NCBI GenBank assembly: GCA_023151115.1
Contig: JAKLJP010000097.1
Location: 1 to 9,011, forward strand
Reading direction: 5' to 3'
Source: Anaerolineae bacterium
GTDB lineage: Bacteria > Chloroflexota > Anaerolineae > 4572-78 > J111
Length of the DNA: 9,011 nucleotides
In this document: one piece after another, positions 1 through 7,273 of the stretch
Numbering within the stretch: position 1 is the stretch's first letter
Layout of the letters: each line of letters begins with the position of its first letter
The notes under the pieces: generated by a model
The model's input: the letters and a program-made list of their open reading frames with translations, nothing else
Databases searched by the model: none
What the model was told of the DNA's origin: nothing
Position numbers and translations under genes: made by a program

Positions 1-103
1 TCTGTGGAGGTATCTACTCGCCTTGATTTCGTCACGAACTAAGGCAAAGCTGTACTAAGAATACTTCTCTCTCATCCATCTCTTAATTATCTTTCAAAAC
101 TGT

Positions 104-1582
104 CTAAAATCCCGTCGTCTCCGGCCTTTGATAAGCAAACAGTTTTTGCAGCGCCCGCAGTTCCAACGGATACTCATAAAATTTGAGGTGATATCGCCAG
201 CCGCCAACCGTTTTCAGGATATTGCGGCGCAGGCCGGTCAACTTCAGATCGGTGGTGGTGGGGTAGTAGGCATTGATGACCCGCTCAAAATTGCGCACTT
301 TGGTGTAGATGGTGTTATCCAGCCAGGGAGTTTTGGGCCGGCGGCGCAGGGCAAATTCGTCCCAGGGCGGCTGGACCCACTCTTCCAGGGTGGTGGGGAA
401 TTTAAAGCCGGCGGCCACGGCGTTTTCATACAGATTGCCGCCGCCCGCATCCATGGGCACGGGGGTGTAGGTGTAGAGAATGAGCTCGGTGGCCGGGTTG
501 ATTTGTTTGAGCTTACGAATAAAATTGAAGGTAATTTCGATGTCCCGCTCCGGCTCCGGCGGATTGCCCAGCACAAAGGAGTATTCGGGGATGATACCGT
601 ACTGCTTCATTTTGGCGGCCACTTCCAGGGTGAGTTGGGTCGAGGCCTGGCCGCCTTTGTTCATGCGCTCCAGCATCTCATCGGAGCCGCTTTCCGCGCC
701 GCAGAAAATCATTTTTAAGCCGCTTTGCTTCATCAATTTCCAGGTCGACTCTTTGTAGCGGGCCAGTTCGTCAATCCGGCCCAAAGCCCACCAACTCAGA
801 CCATCATCCTTGATACGCTCGCAAAATTCGGCCACGCGCCGTTCCGAAATAAAAAAGTCCATATCGTGAAACTGAGCGGCATTGACGCCGTACTTCTGGT
901 TTAGCATTTTAAGTGTACCGGCCATCCGCTCCGCCGGCTCGGGCAGCCAGCCGCGATTGGTCATGCTGACAATCGCGCAAAAGTTGCAGGCAAAAGGACA
1001 GCCAAAGCTGGAGTTCTGGTCGAGGGCGCGGCTGCCGACATAATTGTTCTGGATATATTTCTCCACAGGGATGCGGTGGTAAGGAAAAACCGGAAATTGG
1101 TCCAGCGGAGTCAAGGCGCGGGGCGGGTTATTGATAATCCGGTCGCTTTCTCGATAAGACAAACCGTTGACGCTCGATAAGTCGCCGCCCTTTTGCAGCA
1201 CATTCATCAACTCTAACAGGGTCAACTCACCCTGGCTGCGGACCGTAAAATCCACATAGCCGGATTGCAGAATCACTTCGCTGTGCTGGGTGGGGAAATA
1301 GCCACCCCAAATCATGGGCAAATCGGGCAGCGCGGCTTTGACCTGTTTGGCCAGCTTGACCGCATGATTGAGCTGCGGGCCGGGCATGACCGTCATCCCC
1401 AAAGCGGTGGCCTTTTTCGCCTTGAGGGTGTCAATAAGCTGGTTGGCGTGGTCGGTCAGCAAGTTGCCGTCCACAATTTCATAAGGCTGTTTATCTTCCA
1501 GGGCCGCGCCCAAAGCTAAGAGTGACATCGGCAAAACGGTTTTGCCGGGAACGGTACTGACGGGGTTGTAGAGAATTAGCAT
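104..1582 (-). CDS. B12-binding-type radical SAM protein (third paralog, most divergent)
   Basis: Predicted cytoplasmic radical SAM enzyme of 492 residues. Residues 1-130 have alternating strand/helix sequence like the cobalamin-binding Rossmann domain of the BchE/HpnR class (GGYFPTQ at 93-99; GE at 118-119), but no DxHxxG motif. The [4Fe-4S] motif is C195-PFA-C199-NF-C202, followed by a TIM-barrel-like core with GAESGS at 295-300 and a VLGNPPEPE segment from 337. In this family the cluster cleaves S-adenosylmethionine and cobalamin often carries a methyl group; substrate unknown here. The ATG is supported by TGAGG (1591-1595) eight bases upstream. It lies 111 bases after the methyltransferase gene on the same strand and may be co-transcribed. 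It differs more from the other two radical SAM proteins (MSLLALGAALED instead of the PYPPLGSLYAASY type), so it probably acts on another substrate or step. Family is certain; reaction is not. Confidence 0.93.
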   Translation of the reverse strand: MLILYNPVSTVPGKTVLPMSLLALGAALEDKQPYEIVDGNLLTDHANQLIDTLKAKKATALGMTVMPGPQLNHAVKLAKQVKAALPDLPMIWGGYFPTQHSEVILQSGYVDFTVRSQGELTLLELMNVLQKGGDLSSVNGLSYRESDRIINNPPRALTPLDQFPVFPYHRIPVEKYIQNNYVGSRALDQNSSFGCPFACNFCAIVSMTNRGWLPEPAERMAGTLKMLNQKYGVNAAQFHDMDFFISERRVAEFCERIKDDGLSWWALGRIDELARYKESTWKLMKQSGLKMIFCGAESGSDEMLERMNKGGQASTQLTLEVAAKMKQYGIIPEYSFVLGNPPEPERDIEITFNFIRKLKQINPATELILYTYTPVPMDAGGGNLYENAVAAGFKFPTTLEEWVQPPWDEFALRRRPKTPWLDNTIYTKVRNFERVINAYYPTTTDLKLTGLRRNILKTVGGWRYHLKFYEYPLELRALQKLFAYQRPETTGF

Positions 1583-1590
1583 CGGTTATA

Positions 1591-1595
1591 CCTCA
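1591..1595 (-). promoter_or_regulatory. Ribosome binding site of the 104-1582 gene
   Basis: On the minus strand TGAGG is followed by TATAACCG and then ATG. The 8-base spacing fixes the start of the radical SAM gene at 1582. Confidence 0.6.
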
Positions 1596-1619
1596 GAATG
1601 AGAAGTGAGGAAATAAAAA

Positions 1620-1685
1620 ATTAGAAATTAGAAGGGAGAAGTTTGTGACCATAGCGTAATTTATTTCTTTTTTCTTATTTCTTAT
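1620..1685. repeat. Two short heptamer repeats in inverted orientation
   Basis: In the gap between the methyltransferase and the third radical SAM gene, ATTAGAA occurs twice in tandem (1620-1633), and TTCTTAT, the near reverse complement, occurs twice at 1672-1685. The rest of the gap is AT-rich. This is the smallest of three inverted heptamer pairs in the window. I see no convincing terminator or promoter here. Confidence 0.55.
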
Positions 1686-1693
1686 TTTTGGCA

Positions 1694-2533
1694 TCAATTT
1701 TTCTTAAAGACGATAATATAATGGTCGCCCCAGCCGCTGGTCAGACGGGCTGTAGCTTCTTCAAAGCGATTGAGCCAGCGGAACAAACCGGGCCGGCGGT
1801 TGACAAAATGATCCAGATAGCTGGGCGGCAGCCATAATTCAAGGCTTTGAGTGGCTACGTGAGTAAACCAGGGCCCAAAGTCGGCCCGCAGCCGCCCCGC
1901 CGAGGGATACCAGATGGGTATGACTGCCGCGCCGATTTTAGCCGGGACGCCGGTTCTCGCGAAACGGCGAAAAGCCTGCCTGGGCTGGCCGTGCGCCAGA
2001 TACCAGCCGATTTCCCAGGGACAGACCGGCCCCATCGGGACTAAAACGACTTTGCCGCCTGGCTTAACAATTTCGGCTAGCGTTGCCGCCAGCGAACGCC
2101 ACTCACCGATGGTGTTCAGCCCACCAAAGTTGGAAAAAACACCATCGAAGAACGGACCGGAGACCGGAGACCGGAGACCGGAGAAATGCCCTTCTATCAT
2201 CTCTTGCAGCGAGACCTGCTCAATCTCAAGACTGCCTCGCCTCCTCGCCTCCTCGCCTCTCTTCTCCTCAGCCTCCGCCTTAGCCTTAGCCTCTTTAACC
2301 ATCTCCGCCGAACCATCGGTGGCGGTGACATGAACGCCGCGCCGGGCCAGCCAGAGGGCATCTTCGCCGGTGCCGCAGGTCAATTCGAGCACATGCTGTC
2401 CGGCGCTGAAATGTTGGGCCAGCACGTCCCAGACCCGGGCCCGGAGGAGTTGACCTAACGTAGAATGAGTAAACGCATCATCGTAGGCTTCGGCCAAGGC
2501 GTCGAAAGCGGCCGGGTTAATCATGGCGCTCAT
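1694..2533 (-). CDS. Class I SAM-dependent methyltransferase with repeat-derived insertions
   Basis: Predicted cytoplasmic methyltransferase of 279 residues. Motif I (VLELTCGTGED, 48-58) forms the SAM-binding loop, D73 in ATDGSAEM is the likely acidic residue contacting the ribose, and FFDGVFSNFGGLN (128-140) fits the post-II/IV region. KPGGKVVLVPMG (157-168) matches post-motif strands of the fold. The substrate cannot be told. Its ATG overlaps the stop of the SGNH gene as ATGA, which suggests translational coupling; AGG lies seven bases upstream, and a second in-frame ATG at codon 4 is possible. The odd part is residues 78-127: a charged run rich in Glu, Arg and Ala (about 79-100) and a Ser/Gly/Pro stretch (117-126), each encoded by short tandem repeats of 8, 6 and 7 bases. 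They flank the more normal IEQVSLQEMIEG segment and look like expansions of surface loops. The frame is intact here. Confidence 0.9.
   Translation of the reverse strand: MSAMINPAAFDALAEAYDDAFTHSTLGQLLRARVWDVLAQHFSAGQHVLELTCGTGEDALWLARRGVHVTATDGSAEMVKEAKAKAEAEEKRGEEARRRGSLEIEQVSLQEMIEGHFSGLRSPVSGPFFDGVFSNFGGLNTIGEWRSLAATLAEIVKPGGKVVLVPMGPVCPWEIGWYLAHGQPRQAFRRFARTGVPAKIGAAVIPIWYPSAGRLRADFGPWFTHVATQSLELWLPPSYLDHFVNRRPGLFRWLNRFEEATARLTSGWGDHYIIVFKKN
2156..2183. repeat. 4 x 7-bp tandem repeat inside the methyltransferase gene
   Basis: Four perfect copies of ACCGGAG lie in the coding sequence at codons 117-126. Seven is not a multiple of three, so gain or loss of one unit would shift the reading frame. 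The encoded residues are Ser/Gly/Pro-rich and sit between conserved methyltransferase segments. Confidence 0.9.
2234..2294. repeat. 8-bp and 6-bp tandem repeats inside the methyltransferase gene
   Basis: Copies of CGCCTCCT (2238-2245, 2246-2253, part at 2254-2259) are followed by GCCTTA twice and a variant (2277-2294). On the coding strand they encode the charged Glu/Arg/Ala run of the methyltransferase. The tract is pyrimidine-rich on the plus strand, opposite to the purine-rich array at 2156-2183. Confidence 0.75.
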
Positions 2534-3771
2534 CGGACTGCCTGCTCGGCTAGGAAAGTTTGCGCTTTGGGCAGCAGGGTCTCAAACAAATATTGGGCCG
2601 CGACTTGATTGCCAAGCTCATTCCAGTGCGAATCGTTAATCAGGTAAGGGCGCTGTCCCTCCTGCTGCTTGACCTGAAACGCGGGCCGCAGATCATAAAA
2701 TTCGATCTGCTGCTCCTGGCAAAATTCCCGCAGGAGGTTTTGGGGCCGATCAAACTGAAAATGGGCCGGGTCAAGGTCATATTTGTTAAAGATTACCTGG
2801 CGGAGCGACTCCTCTATTTGAAGGTTATCAGGATAGGCTGCCACTATAAAATCAATCTCCTTTTCTTCAAGCAGGTCGCGCATGGCTAATAAATTGCTAA
2901 ACACAAAATCTTCCCGAAGTTTGAATTGATCAGCCGCCACCGAGTTAGCCAACACCTCATTGAATATCTGAATCCGATATAGTTCAAGTTCCGAATAGTA
3001 TTCGGAAATATTATCTTCGGTGTAGGTAAACATTTCAGCGGCGGACGCTTGAGTGCTTTCTGCTTTCGGCTGACCGGCTAAAGTTTCCGGCTGATTGTCC
3101 GCCAACTGAGTATTTTGGCGTTGGGTTTGGAGGTATTGATAGGTAGCCCACTGGTCGCGCAAAAACAGATAAAGACGGCTTTGCAGCGGCACAACTAATT
3201 GCCCAAATAAGGTTATTTCCGTATCGGTGCGGGTATCAAGATCCACCTGCGAACCGCCGACATTAATCCTTCTGCGCCAGGGTACGGCGTCATAAAAGTC
3301 GTTGCCCACAAAAAAAGCCAACACCACCAAATCAGGATTGTATTGCAGCCCGAACTTTTTCAGGGCCTTAAGCTGTTCGCCGGTATGGGTAGCATCGTAG
3401 CCGGTATTGATGACCTCAACCCGCGAGTCGCCAAACTCGGCCTCAAATTTTTGCTCAAGCAGAGCCGTATAATTTCCTTTCAATCCCCCCGCCCAGCTAA
3501 ACGAGTCCCCCACAAAGAGAATCCGGTAAGCGCCCGGCTTTTTCTGGTGAGGGTAATCACGGTCATTAAAACCAAATTCGTTGGTGATGTTATCACCCCA
3601 GCGGGCATAGGGCCGGGCACGATACCCCAGGTCAGGGTCATACATGTAGAGCGACTTGCGGAAAACCACATCATTAAAAACAAGCAGCAGAAATTCCAAA
3701 AACAGGAATGAAAGCAGGATGGTCAGCAGAATCTTCAGGCTAAAAATCAGTCCCCGCTTGAGTGAGGCCAT
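2530..3771 (-). CDS. Membrane-anchored SGNH/GDSL hydrolase-like protein (AlgX/AlgJ-like triad)
   Basis: Predicted protein of 413 residues with a short basic N-terminus, one membrane anchor at about residues 8-33, and the remainder probably outside the membrane. Block I is FVGDSFSWAGG with the nucleophile S90; FFVGND places the block III Asn at N157; and INDSHWNELG near the C-terminus supplies D380 and H382 in a DxHW arrangement like AlgX/AlgJ-type SGNH proteins. These families remove or transfer acyl groups, often acetyl, on surface polysaccharides. A Gln/Ala/Thr-rich linker lies at about residues 210-245. The ATG at 3771 has only a distant GGTGG; a TTG at 3774 would add one residue and give that GGTGG nine-base spacing. 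It begins 9 bases after the stop of the upstream radical SAM gene and overlaps the methyltransferase start, so it is the middle gene of a tight operon. Substrate unknown. Confidence 0.88.
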   Translation of the reverse strand: MASLKRGLIFSLKILLTILLSFLFLEFLLLVFNDVVFRKSLYMYDPDLGYRARPYARWGDNITNEFGFNDRDYPHQKKPGAYRILFVGDSFSWAGGLKGNYTALLEQKFEAEFGDSRVEVINTGYDATHTGEQLKALKKFGLQYNPDLVVLAFFVGNDFYDAVPWRRRINVGGSQVDLDTRTDTEITLFGQLVVPLQSRLYLFLRDQWATYQYLQTQRQNTQLADNQPETLAGQPKAESTQASAAEMFTYTEDNISEYYSELELYRIQIFNEVLANSVAADQFKLREDFVFSNLLAMRDLLEEKEIDFIVAAYPDNLQIEESLRQVIFNKYDLDPAHFQFDRPQNLLREFCQEQQIEFYDLRPAFQVKQQEGQRPYLINDSHWNELGNQVAAQYLFETLLPKAQTFLAEQAVR

Positions 3772-3780
3772 CAATCTAAA

Positions 3781-5238
3781 CTACCACCCCTCGACCGCCC
3801 GTTCCTGAGTCGACCAGCCGCGCCCACTGCCGGGTTGACCCCCACCGCCATCGCGCTCATTTTGGGTCAGGCGCATGCCCCACCGCCCGCGCTGAGCATT
3901 GATAAACATCTTGGCCATGCGGCCAAAATCTTTTGAGCCGGAAACCCGCAGTTTATGCAAATTGACCTCGTTGACCATCCAGCGGGTGGCGTAATCGTAA
4001 AAGCGGCGCGAGTAGCGCCCGTTGACTTTGAAATCGCGGTCGGTGCGGGCGGCCCACTCCAGGTGAGAAACCACCTGGCTCTCCACCGCCTGATAGTAGC
4101 GCGTGCCCTTGATTGGATAAGCCACCGTAGTCAGGAAAATATCGGGGTTGGACTTTTTGAGATGTTCCACCGTCGCTTCGAGATCGGACACCTCTTCACC
4201 CTCATAGCCGAGCATGATGAACATACCAACCGAGATGCCTTTGGCTTGCAGTAGCTTGGTTTTGGCCTGCACATCCTCGATATTGGCCTTGCGCTGCATC
4301 CGATCCAGAATGCGCTGCGAGCCGCTTTCGGCCCCAATCCACAACCGGTCGCACTGCATCTCGGCCAGGGCGTCAACAATTTTGTCGTTGAGTCGGTCGG
4401 CCCGACTGATGCACTCAAAGGGGATTTTGAGATTGCGCTTTTTTAACTCGCCGGCATATTGCAAAAACCAGCGGGGGTGGATGGTCAGCACATCGTCGGC
4501 GTACCACAGTTGGTCGGGCTGGTAGCGCTCGGCAATCCAGGCGACTTCGTCGGCCACATCTTGAGGCGTGCGGCGGCGGTGCGTTTCGCCAAAAACCGAG
4601 TGGCTGCACCAGGTGCAGGTGTAGGGGCAGCCCCGCGCAGTGATGAGCGAAACCGAGCTGACCCCGTGATGGGTTTTCCAGGTGGACAGGTAGCGATCCA
4701 GGTCAATTGCTTCGCGGTCGGGCCAGGGTTGGGCCGACAGATCGGCAATTTGGGGCCGGGCCGGGGTTTTGACAAGCTGGCCCGCTTCATCGCGAAAGAC
4801 CAGCCCAAAAACGCCGTGCAGCCGGTGCGGGCCGTGTTGAGCCAGCGCCGGAATCAATTCTTCCAGCGTCACTTCGCCCTCGCCGATGACGACCGCATCC
4901 GCGCCGAAAGCGAGGTATTCCTGAGCGTAGTTGGGCGGCTCCGGCCCGCCAACGATCACCCGCGCCCCAACCTCTTTGCAGAGTTGAATCATCTTGAGCA
5001 CGTTTTGTTTGGTCATCAGGTTGCAGTAGAGTCCGACCAGGCCGGGCCGGGTTTGGCGCACGTAAGCTTCAAACTCGGCCAGGGTGGCAAAGGTGCTGTC
5101 GTAGACCTCAACGTGAAACCCTTTCGCCTTGAGGTGAGAGGAAATATACAATAGTCCCAGGGTGGGGTAGGGTTTCATGATTTTCTGTTCGTGCTCATCC
5201 TCGGCGATGAAGTAGCCATGGGAAAGAAGAATGTCCAT
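3781..5238 (-). CDS. B12-binding-type radical SAM protein (second paralog)
   Basis: Predicted cytoplasmic radical SAM enzyme of 485 residues counted from the ATG at 5238. The N-terminal cobalamin-binding-like region starts MDILLSHGYF, with PYPTLGLLYISSHL, GGPEPPN (97-103) and GEGE (119-122). The cluster motif is RGC-PYT-C-TW-C with cysteines 204, 208 and 211. WYADDVL and GAESGSQRILDRM (from 302) follow, then GYEGE. It resembles the protein at 5552-7051 along its whole length, including the region after the barrel, so the two are paralogs. No DxHxxG motif is present. GGTGA five bases before the ATG supports this start; in-frame GTG and TTG at 5247 and 5250 are less likely. The final 25 residues are Gly/Ser/Arg-rich (RDGGGGQPGSGRGW) and look like a non-conserved tail. 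First gene of the operon with the SGNH protein and methyltransferase. Confidence 0.93.
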   Translation of the reverse strand: MDILLSHGYFIAEDEHEQKIMKPYPTLGLLYISSHLKAKGFHVEVYDSTFATLAEFEAYVRQTRPGLVGLYCNLMTKQNVLKMIQLCKEVGARVIVGGPEPPNYAQEYLAFGADAVVIGEGEVTLEELIPALAQHGPHRLHGVFGLVFRDEAGQLVKTPARPQIADLSAQPWPDREAIDLDRYLSTWKTHHGVSSVSLITARGCPYTCTWCSHSVFGETHRRRTPQDVADEVAWIAERYQPDQLWYADDVLTIHPRWFLQYAGELKKRNLKIPFECISRADRLNDKIVDALAEMQCDRLWIGAESGSQRILDRMQRKANIEDVQAKTKLLQAKGISVGMFIMLGYEGEEVSDLEATVEHLKKSNPDIFLTTVAYPIKGTRYYQAVESQVVSHLEWAARTDRDFKVNGRYSRRFYDYATRWMVNEVNLHKLRVSGSKDFGRMAKMFINAQRGRWGMRLTQNERDGGGGQPGSGRGWSTQERAVEGW

Positions 5239-5307
5239 TGGAATCACCAATCCGTTTTACTCCCTAAACACAACACGTCCTTACTTTCAACTTAACCGTA
5301 AACAATT

Positions 5308-5337
5308 ATCATAAATCTTCAATAGCATTGTCGGCAA
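5308..5337 (-). promoter_or_regulatory. Possible sigma70-type promoter for the three-gene operon
   Basis: On the minus strand TTGCCG (5332-5337; four of six consensus bases) is followed after 18 bases by TATGAT (5308-5313; five of six). It would start transcription about 60 bases before the ATG at 5238. The surrounding DNA is AT-rich and free of the palindromes found further upstream. Chance matches of this quality are common in AT-rich DNA. Confidence 0.35.
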
Positions 5338-5362
5338 GAGTTATAAAGGTTCACAATTAAAT

Positions 5363-5468
5363 CGGTAAACAGGAACACAGAGCCTCGCAGAGACATCACA
5401 GAGAACCACAGAGAAATCTCAGCGAATCTCTGTGCCTCCTCCGTGTTTCTCTGTGTAATTTTTTACCG
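5363..5468. repeat. Imperfect palindromic element (element D)
   Basis: CGGTAAA (5363-5369) pairs with TTTACCG (5462-5468), ACACAGAG (5375-5382) with CTCTGTGT (5449-5456), and CACAGAG (5397-5403) with CTCTGTG (5428-5434). The core is the purine/pyrimidine-rich CACAGAG family of dispersed intergenic repeats seen in several bacterial phyla. It lies downstream of the radical SAM gene ending at 5552 and could fold in its transcript, but no T-run makes it a clear terminator. Confidence 0.75.
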
Positions 5469-5520
5469 AACTATTGGGTTACTTCCTCATGTTTCATTTG
5501 AATCGTCCCTAAAAGAACCG

Positions 5521-5540
5521 TGTTCATCCGTGTTCATCCG
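5521..5540. repeat. Two copies of a 10-bp direct repeat
   Basis: TGTTCATCCG occurs twice in direct tandem just past the stop of the radical SAM gene ending at 5552. Together with element D it fills most of the 313-base gap (5239-5551), which holds no gene I can support. Confidence 0.8.
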
Positions 5541-5551
5541 TGAGCCATTAC

Positions 5552-7051
5552 CTAAACGGATTGTAACTCCAGTTGGACAGGATCATCATGCGGCACTTTG
5601 GATAATTTTCGTAGTTGGGCCGACGATTTGACCAGCCGGGCCAGGTTCAGCGGGATGGTTGCCGCCTGGCGTAAATGGCTGGGGCGCAGGGTGGCCGGAT
5701 TTTTCAAGGCTTTGGTCACGTTGCGCCAGGCTTTGCGGGCGCGATACTCGTGGTGGACGCGGTGATGGAGCACCCGGTAAAAATCGGCCACAAAGGGGCC
5801 GCGGTAGAGCATATCCAAATCGTCGGAGTGGAGCCAGTTGGTCTTTTCGCCCAGTTGAATTTTGACGTTCTCGTAAAATTTGGTGCCGGGCAGCGGATAG
5901 GAGACGGAAATGCCGATATTATCAGGCTGGCACTCGCGGATCATTTTCAGGGTTTCCTCGATTTCGGCCCAGCCTTCGCCGGGATAGCCAAATTGGAGGA
6001 AAAAGCACATTTCGATACCAACCCGATGCAGCCGCTCGGTGGCGGTGTAGATGTCTTCCACTTTGGTATCTTTGTCCATGGCATCCAGAATCTTTTGTGA
6101 GCCGGACTCGGCCCCGACCCAGACGGTTTTGCAGCCGGCCCGGCTCAGCGCTCCGGCCACTTCCGGGGTAATCAGGTCAACCCGCTGCAGGCACTTAAAG
6201 GGAACAACGGCGTTTTGTTCGACCGCCAGTTGGCTGAACCGTTCAATCCAGCCGGGCTTGAGGCCAAAAATATCGTCGGCAAACCAGATGTGGTCGGGCT
6301 TGAAGCTCTCTTTGAGCCACTTTAATTCAGCCACCACATTTTCCGGGCTGCGGCTGTTGTAACGGCGGCCATAAATCGGCTTGGCGCACCAGTTGCAGCG
6401 ATAGGGACAGCCGCGCGTCGTAACCATATTCATGGAGTAATAGCCGTGATGCTGAACCCAGATTTTTTGATAGCGGGCAATATCCACCAAATCCCAGGCC
6501 GGAAAAGGGAATTTGTCCAAATCCTTCACAAAGGGCCGCTCGGCCGTGCGCTGAATTTGTCCCTCCTGCTGCCAGGCCAGGCCCAGCATGGACTCCAGCG
6601 GCTGCTCGGTTTTGCCGCTCAGCCGGTCGAGCAGCTCGCCCAGGGTCAGCTCGCCTTCACCCATCAGAAGATAGTCAACCCCGTGTTGAAAATACTTTTC
6701 GGCGTGGTCGGTGGCATCGGAGCCGGAGATAATCACGGTGCAGCCCCGGGCTTTGGCCGCTTCGGCCATCGTAAAGGCGGCCTGGCGCATACGCAGCAAA
6801 CACATTTTGCTGAGGTAGTTAAAGCTGTCCTCATACAGCACGGCATATTTGGGCCGAACTCTATCCAGCGCGGCCTCCCACTCGGCCTCCGACTCGGCCA
6901 GCATGGCGTCAAATAAGGCCACCTCATAACCGTGCTGGCGAATGTAAGAAGCCGCGTAAAGGCTGCCCAGAGGCGGATAAGGCTGCATCGCTTCCCACAG
7001 CTTGGGATCAAAACGCAGATAATAGGATTGTCCAAAGAGAACGTCGGTCAT
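5552..7051 (-). CDS. B12-binding-type radical SAM protein (first paralog)
   Basis: Predicted cytoplasmic radical SAM enzyme of 499 residues. The N-terminal region (MTDVLFGQSYYLRFD, PYPPLGSLYAASYI, GSDATDH at 110-116, GEGE at 131-134) has the layout of the cobalamin-binding fold but lacks DxHxxG. The cluster motif is RGC-PYR-C-NW-C with cysteines 215, 219 and 222. IWFADDIFG, GAESGSQKILDAM (from 313) and FGYPGEG (354-360) follow, then a His/Arg-rich C-terminal part (LHHRVHHEYRARK at about 428-440). It is a paralog of the protein at 3781-5238. The ATG at 7051 has GGAG six bases upstream; an in-frame longer start at 7159 would only add 36 residues translated from heptamer repeats. A 313-base gap separates it from the operon below, so it may form its own unit or be read together with it. 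Substrate unknown. Confidence 0.93.
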   Translation of the reverse strand: MTDVLFGQSYYLRFDPKLWEAMQPYPPLGSLYAASYIRQHGYEVALFDAMLAESEAEWEAALDRVRPKYAVLYEDSFNYLSKMCLLRMRQAAFTMAEAAKARGCTVIISGSDATDHAEKYFQHGVDYLLMGEGELTLGELLDRLSGKTEQPLESMLGLAWQQEGQIQRTAERPFVKDLDKFPFPAWDLVDIARYQKIWVQHHGYYSMNMVTTRGCPYRCNWCAKPIYGRRYNSRSPENVVAELKWLKESFKPDHIWFADDIFGLKPGWIERFSQLAVEQNAVVPFKCLQRVDLITPEVAGALSRAGCKTVWVGAESGSQKILDAMDKDTKVEDIYTATERLHRVGIEMCFFLQFGYPGEGWAEIEETLKMIRECQPDNIGISVSYPLPGTKFYENVKIQLGEKTNWLHSDDLDMLYRGPFVADFYRVLHHRVHHEYRARKAWRNVTKALKNPATLRPSHLRQAATIPLNLARLVKSSAQLRKLSKVPHDDPVQLELQSV

Positions 7052-7057
7052 GATTAA

Positions 7058-7061
7058 CTCC
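7058..7061 (-). promoter_or_regulatory. Ribosome binding site that fixes the start of the 5552-7051 gene
   Basis: GGAG is followed by TTAATC and ATG on the minus strand. It favours the start at 7051 over the upstream in-frame ATG at 7159, whose extension is repeat DNA. Confidence 0.7.
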
Positions 7062-7069
7062 GGGTCGGG

Positions 7070-7101
7070 AGTAGGCAGTAGGTAGTAGGTAGTAGGTAGT
7101 A
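7070..7101. repeat. Heptamer array (AGTAGGY), left arm
   Basis: Four 7-base units (AGTAGGC, then AGTAGGT three times) and a partial fifth. The reverse complement of the unit, ACCTACT, is a unit of the array at 7419-7481, so the two arrays face each other across elements A and B. Confidence 0.9.
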
Positions 7102-7140
7102 AGGGAAGAAGATAGAAGATTAAAGATAGAAAATAGAAAT

Positions 7141-7273
7141 ATAGTAACTGCTCAGGCATGTCATTTCGACCGAAGGGAGAAATCTCTTAATTCGTGGTTT
7201 GCAAACAACGGTCTCGGAGATTTCTCGGCTTTCAGCCTCGAAATGACATGAGGGCTGAGTAGTTACGAAATAT
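7141..7273. repeat. Nested palindromic element A (MITE-like, no ORF)
   Basis: Outer arms: AGTAACTGCTCA (7143-7154) against TGAGTAGTTACG (7256-7267), with two mismatches. Inner arms: CATGTCATTTCGA (7157-7169) against its perfect complement (7238-7250), and GAGAAATCTC (7177-7186) against GAGATTTCTC (7217-7226). The core matches a well-known bacterial dispersed repeat containing TCATTTCGACCGAAGGGAGA. It ends in ACGAAATAT, exactly as element B does. Confidence 0.85.

Noticed and set aside
1..103. Possible small gene or gene end downstream of the third radical SAM gene
   Set aside because: Only frames of under 20 codons are present and none resembles a known protein.
128..718. Plus-strand open frame of 196 codons opposite the third radical SAM gene
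   Set aside because: It lies wholly within the radical SAM gene; its Gly-rich composition is typical of an antisense shadow.
4459..5154. Plus-strand open frame of 231 codons opposite the second radical SAM gene
   Set aside because: It is the complement of a gene with clear catalytic motifs and has no recognisable domain; high GC makes such antisense frames common.
5363..5468. Intrinsic terminator after the first radical SAM gene
   Set aside because: The palindrome is long and imperfect with no T-run following on the minus strand, so it is better described as a dispersed repeat.
7052..7159. N-terminal extension of the first radical SAM protein that resembles a membrane anchor
   Set aside because: The hydrophobic, Tyr/Leu/Pro-rich residues are the translation of heptamer repeats and AT-rich DNA. 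The paralog starts at the equivalent of 7051, where a good GGAG is present.
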